64,000 nucleotides of DNA, taken from contig CM022670.1 of NCBI GenBank assembly GCA_012295275.1, forward strand, positions 16,761,698-16,825,697. The letters run 5' to 3'. Both the position numbers and the translations under genes were made by a program. The stretch is from Chrysomallon squamiferum. Its lineage: Eukaryota > Mollusca > Gastropoda > Neomphalida > Peltospiridae. The notes below the pieces were generated by a model, which was not told the origin of the DNA, did not search any database, and saw only the letters and a program-made list of their open reading frames with translations. Of this stretch, positions 60,061 through 64,000 are shown piece by piece. The stretch's first letter is position 1; each line of letters opens with the position of its first letter.

Positions 60061-60780
60061 TTAATCTATTTCCTCGTACAATCAAACGTACACTTTAATA
60101 ATAAATTAGAAGAATCCTGACATTTTTCACATCTACCTGAGTGACATGTAACAGGTTTAAACTCACTCTTTCATTCATTCAATCCCTTACTTCTAACTCT
60201 TTCTGTGTTTGTGCGGGTCTGTCTCTATTTCAGTACGCATTGACAACTACCTTCACGTGAAATATTAAAATGCAGCTTCAATATTTGTTCGCGGTATTCC
60301 AAGTATTTGCTGAGCTAATTTCGTGTTTTGATACTGTATTTTTGCCAAACTAGAAGTAATATTAAACGTATTTGAAATGGGCGGTACAAATTATTTCGTC
60401 ATTCTGTTATCTAAATGTATAAACTCGTTTTATTTGTAAAGACTGCACCCTCCTGAAGTTTCAAAGAAAGAAAACATGACATTTTTTTTGTTGGAACATC
60501 TCTGGCGACGAAGGCCACGTTGTAACTGAATACGACAACCGCACACGGCTTTGAACGTCTACGTTCGTTCCAAGGCATCGCGGGGAAAATGAGAAACCCC
60601 TAGACCAGAACAGCATTTAAAGACTTCAAAAGTTGCATTCAATTTATTTATGTTTACAAATCCATAGAAAATGCCTTTGGCTTGTAATTTTAGCCCAAGG
60701 GGTACAATACAACATATATTTGTAATCTTTGGCGGTTAACAATCATTTCATAATGCATTCCATCATTTATACACTGTGTG
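60060..60780. other. Unique intergenic sequence
   Basis: The non-repetitive GC-richer part is at 60470-60620. No long open frame or recognised RNA. Confidence 0.4.
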
Positions 60781-61620
60781 CTTTTTTCTTTATTTCTTTT
60801 TTCTTTTCTATTTCTTTTTTTTTTTTTTTTTTTCCCATGACATTTTAAGCGTTGTAGGACAATACATTAATAATATCTTTTCTTCTTCTACTTTTCTAAA
60901 TTTTCTTTTTTTTTTTTTTTTAACACAGATTAGTTGAGTAAGGTGCGGACAAGATACTGATTATGCATGTCTGGTTGGTTGTTAGTATGGCAAGTATCAC
61001 ATGACGTTTAAGTTAATTGTAGATAAAAATCTGGAAGAGTAAATTTACTGTGAAAACTGACAAACACGAGCTGCATGTCAGCTCACGGAGTCAGACGAGC
61101 TCAGATTAACCAAAGACAAAACACAAAAGGATAAAAAGGATTGGGGGAAAACAGGGGGAAAAAAAAAAGAAGAAAAATAAAAATAAAAATTTCAAAATTG
61201 GAAATTCAACAGTAGAAGCCTCGGTGCCTTTTTTTTTTATTATTATTTTTAATTTTTAATTCTTAATAATTTTTAATTTTATTTTTTTTAATTATTTTTT
61301 TTTAAATGTTTATTGTGAGTTTTAAAGTAGTGGGATTGTTATTATTATTATTATTATTATTGTTAATATTTCCTTTTAATTCTTTTCTTTTATGGTTTTC
61401 ACTGTTCAAAGTAACATAGCTTAATAAAGTGGAGATAACTCTATCTCCTCTCTACCACTAAAAGTACACAACACTACAATGACTTCGGCGGTTTCGATGA
61501 ACTCGAACCATTAAATCTTTACATTATCAGTAAATCAGTAAAAGACAGACTCGAACCAGAACTGAAACTGAAATATAAATACAATATCACTGATAACTTA
61601 GACAATGAGTTCAAATTAAA
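60780..61620. other. T-rich homopolymers and unique sequence
   Basis: Poly-T lies at about 60816-60833 and 60906-60921. AT-rich sequence fills about 61225-61310. (ATT)n lies at about 61338-61361. Positions 61430-61620 are unique, with direct words 'aaatcagtaaa' and 'gaaccagaactgaaactgaa'. Confidence 0.6.
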
Positions 61621-61729
61621 AATAGGATGTGTGACGTTTTCAGGTGATTATCTCCTGCCCTGTTCCTTTGTGAAGTACGTACAGTATAATTTTGTTTTGT
61701 TTTTCTTTTCTTTTTGTTTTTTTAGTAAT

Positions 61730-61773
61730 TTTATTATTATTATTATGTGTGTATATACATACATACATAGGAA

Positions 61774-61832
<59 letters not shown>

Positions 61833-62070
61833 TATACACATATCCATATATACACATACACACATAAACACATATTGACAAACATGCACACATACACACA
61901 GATACACAAACATACATAAAAACGCGTACTCATATACATACACATATAAATGTATATACAAAAATTCACTCATACTTGTAAACGTACACACACATTACAA
62001 ACAAACATACATACAAATATTCACATACATAAACTTGTACACATACGCACGCTATTTCATATTTCTGCTG
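61730..62070. repeat. (AT)n-(AG)n tract and ACAT-type array
   Basis: (AT)n lies at about 61774-61797, (AG)n at about 61798-61828, then degenerate 'acatacaca' sequence to about 62050. Minus-strand frames encode Cys/Val/Tyr strings. Confidence 0.92.
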
Positions 62071-62139
62071 TAATAAATTCTTAGTCTTCAACGATAGCTC
62101 GCCTGCTTTCAATCATAAACAACAAAGCGATTATGTAAG

Positions 62140-62141
62140 TA

Positions 62142-62211
<70 letters not shown>
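62140..62211. repeat. (CT)n microsatellite
   Basis: Pure CT run of about 66 bases. Confidence 0.97.
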
Positions 62212-62214
62212 GAG

Positions 62215-62780
62215 ACACTTAAAATTAAGAAAGCACGATAAATAAACCTCAGTAGGCTACAAAAGAAGATAAAGAAGCTAATTCTGATGTCGCTGTTGAC
62301 GTTTATCAGATTTGATACGTGGAGGTCAAACTGCTTGTCCCTTGAGCTCAGCACTCGCTCGTCACAGTGTGTTTAAAATGAAGCACGCAAATTATAAACG
62401 TTGTCACATCGTTTTATATTTTTTGTCAACCATTCTTCTTTACACCTCTTATATTCATTTCAAAATCCAGCAGAGATTATAGATTAGATACACTGTTTTC
62501 CAGGACAGGTTTTCTAAGGCCTGGGGCTATTTCGGAGGTTCCTCATACAGGAGTGTGACAAATACGTTGCTAAGTGTTTGATTAAATGTGTGAACAACGC
62601 GTGTTTTGTCGCTGTCACGTCACGGCGAAAGGACACCAAAATACAAATAATAACAACATCAACAACAACAACAATAAATAAGAGACATCTCTTTTTTTCT
62701 TAAATCCGCGTGTATTATTAAATGAGTTTTCAGTTTAGCTTTAACAATGATGAAATGAGAATTTCTTACAGGTTTTTTAA
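62215..62780. other. Unique GC-richer island
   Basis: Positions 62240-62640 are non-repetitive, with no long open frame. ACA/AAC trinucleotides lie at about 62650-62680. Confidence 0.4.
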
Positions 62781-62799
62781 CATTGTCTTTATTTTTACT

Positions 62800-62827
62800 T
62801 ATTTATTTATTTTACTATAATAATAAT

Positions 62828-62876
<49 letters not shown>

Positions 62877-62949
62877 ATAATAATAATTATTATTATTATT
62901 TATTTATTTATTATTTTTATTATTATTATTATTATTATATTATTATATT

Positions 62950-62980
<31 letters not shown>

Positions 62981-62985
62981 ATTTT
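62800..62985. repeat. Self-complementary (AAT)n / (ATT)n compound array
   Basis: (AAT)n (62815-62866) switches to (ATT)n and TTTA units (62866-62982) with several alternations, so parts can pair with each other. Confidence 0.95.
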
Positions 62986-62989
62986 CTGT

Positions 62990-63337
62990 TATGAATGATC
63001 ATTATGTTAGTTAATAGTCAGTGTTATGTTTTTGACAGAAGTAAGGTCAAAGAAAATATTAGATATATTTTTTTTTTTTTTACAAATAGATAAATTCAGA
63101 ACCGTATTTCACTGCGATTTTAATTACAATAAATATCAGATCTCGACATGCCTCCTGACACAGTCAGAACTCCTCGAAAATAGTTATCAGTGTCAAGTGT
63201 GTAAGTTATCCAACCAGACATTGCTCTCACGTTTTATTACCTTTCTAATTAATTCACACACAAAAAAATTAAAATTAAAAATAAAAGAGAGAGAGAGAAG
63301 AAGAAGAGAGATTAATAATTATTTATTTGTTCATCAG

Positions 63338-63368
<31 letters not shown>

Positions 63369-63600
63369 TAAGAAAGAAAAAAAAAAAAAAAAAAGAGAGA
63401 GAAGAAGAAGAAGAAAATATACATTAATAATTTTTTATTTGTTCATCAGAAAAGAAAAAAAAAAAAAAAAAAAAAAAAGAAAAACAAGAAAAGAAAAACG
63501 AAAAAAACGTTAATTAAAAAAGTTCAAAAAAATCAGGAACAAAGGTTTCAGTCTTCTCGAAAAAGAAAAGGCTTTGTCGTTTATTTGATAACATTAAAAC
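62990..63600. repeat. Unique patch followed by purine-rich homopolymers
   Basis: Positions 63000-63250 are unique. From about 63280 to 63510 the strand is almost pure purine (A runs with GAAG/GAGA), including the duplicated 'tttgttcatcagaaaa' at about 63328 and 63437. The frame through it is Lys/Arg/Glu only. Confidence 0.8.
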
Positions 63601-63624
63601 TCAAAACATTCTTTTAAAATATCC

Positions 63625-63900
63625 TTAAACATTTTAATTCATAGTTGAGTTTGTTATCAACATTTTAATTCATAGATGAGTTTGTTATTAACATTTTAAT
63701 TCATAGATGAGTTTGTTATTAACACTTTAATTCATAGTTGAGTTTGTTATTAACATTTTAATTCATAGTTGAGTTTGTTATTAACATCTTAATTTACAGT
63801 TGAATTTGTTATTAACATTTTAATTCATATTTGAGTTTGTTTTAAACATTTTAATTTATAACTGAGTTCATTAAGAACACTTTAGTTCAAAGCTGAGTTT
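63625..63900. repeat. 31-bp minisatellite, about nine units
   Basis: The unit is 'aacattttaattcatag' then 'ttgagtttgttatt', 31 bp, with single-base differences between copies and more divergence at the right end. Confidence 0.92.
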
Positions 63901-64000
63901 GGCTGGAGCTCTCAGTGTGTTCTCAGTTTATGAATGGACATGACCGATAACTCTAAATAAACACGCAGCACAGACTGGTTGACAGGTGATGCTGACTATT

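Noticed and set aside
63280-63510. Lys/Arg/Glu-rich coding region
   Set aside because: Purine-rich simple sequence; no complexity beyond A-runs with GA.

Overview
This is AT-rich metazoan nuclear DNA, roughly 30% GC by eye. It has a single recognisable gene with a spliced structure, no operons and very many microsatellites and minisatellites: (GA)n, (GT)n, (AAT)n, (ACT)n, (AAAT)n and ATAC-type arrays. The gene and the repeat style fit a spiralian invertebrate, most likely a mollusc. The species cannot be fixed from the sequence alone.

The gene is an Id/Extramacrochaetae-type helix-loop-helix protein, an inhibitor of DNA binding, at 10606-12369 on the plus strand. It has two coding exons (10606-10926 and 12307-12369) separated by a 1.38-kb GT-AG intron, giving a 127-residue product. 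A compact promoter-like region with GC boxes, an inverted CCAAT box and a TATA-like element lies just upstream. Four candidate BMP/Smad response elements surround the gene: GGCGCC followed, five bases on, by a GNCN half-site, at 6373-6387, 10010-10024, 10052-10066 and 11714-11728. Two of these match GGCGCC-N5-GTCT exactly. A full CRE palindrome sits between the two proximal elements. Id genes are classical direct BMP targets, so this looks like an Id gene with its own BMP-responsive control region.

The rest of the window is gene-poor. From 1 to 9.7 kb, repeats alternate with short GC-richer non-repetitive islands at 1.6-2.0, 4.7-5.2, 6.2-6.6 and 7.8-8.7 kb. From 13 to 64 kb I see no convincing exon. 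There are about twenty such islands, candidate regulatory or untranslated sequence, embedded in simple-sequence DNA. Several carry strong factor-type motifs: CRE palindromes, three copies of GTCACGTGAC, a CTCF-like core and YY1-like sites.

Notable repeat structures are a 31-bp minisatellite whose units contain perfect heat-shock-element trimers (16.0-16.7 kb), a perfect 51-bp palindrome flanked by 5-bp direct repeats (48.5 kb), a foldback element with (GA)n/(TC)n arms (28.5-28.8 kb), a complex inverted-repeat region (25.65-26.36 kb), a 1.5-kb array of a 20-bp unit (45.0-46.5 kb) and a diverged array of roughly 100-bp units (30.3-31.2 kb). Nearly all other long open frames are translations of microsatellites. 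No rRNA gene, intact tRNA gene, CRISPR array or intact transposase was found.
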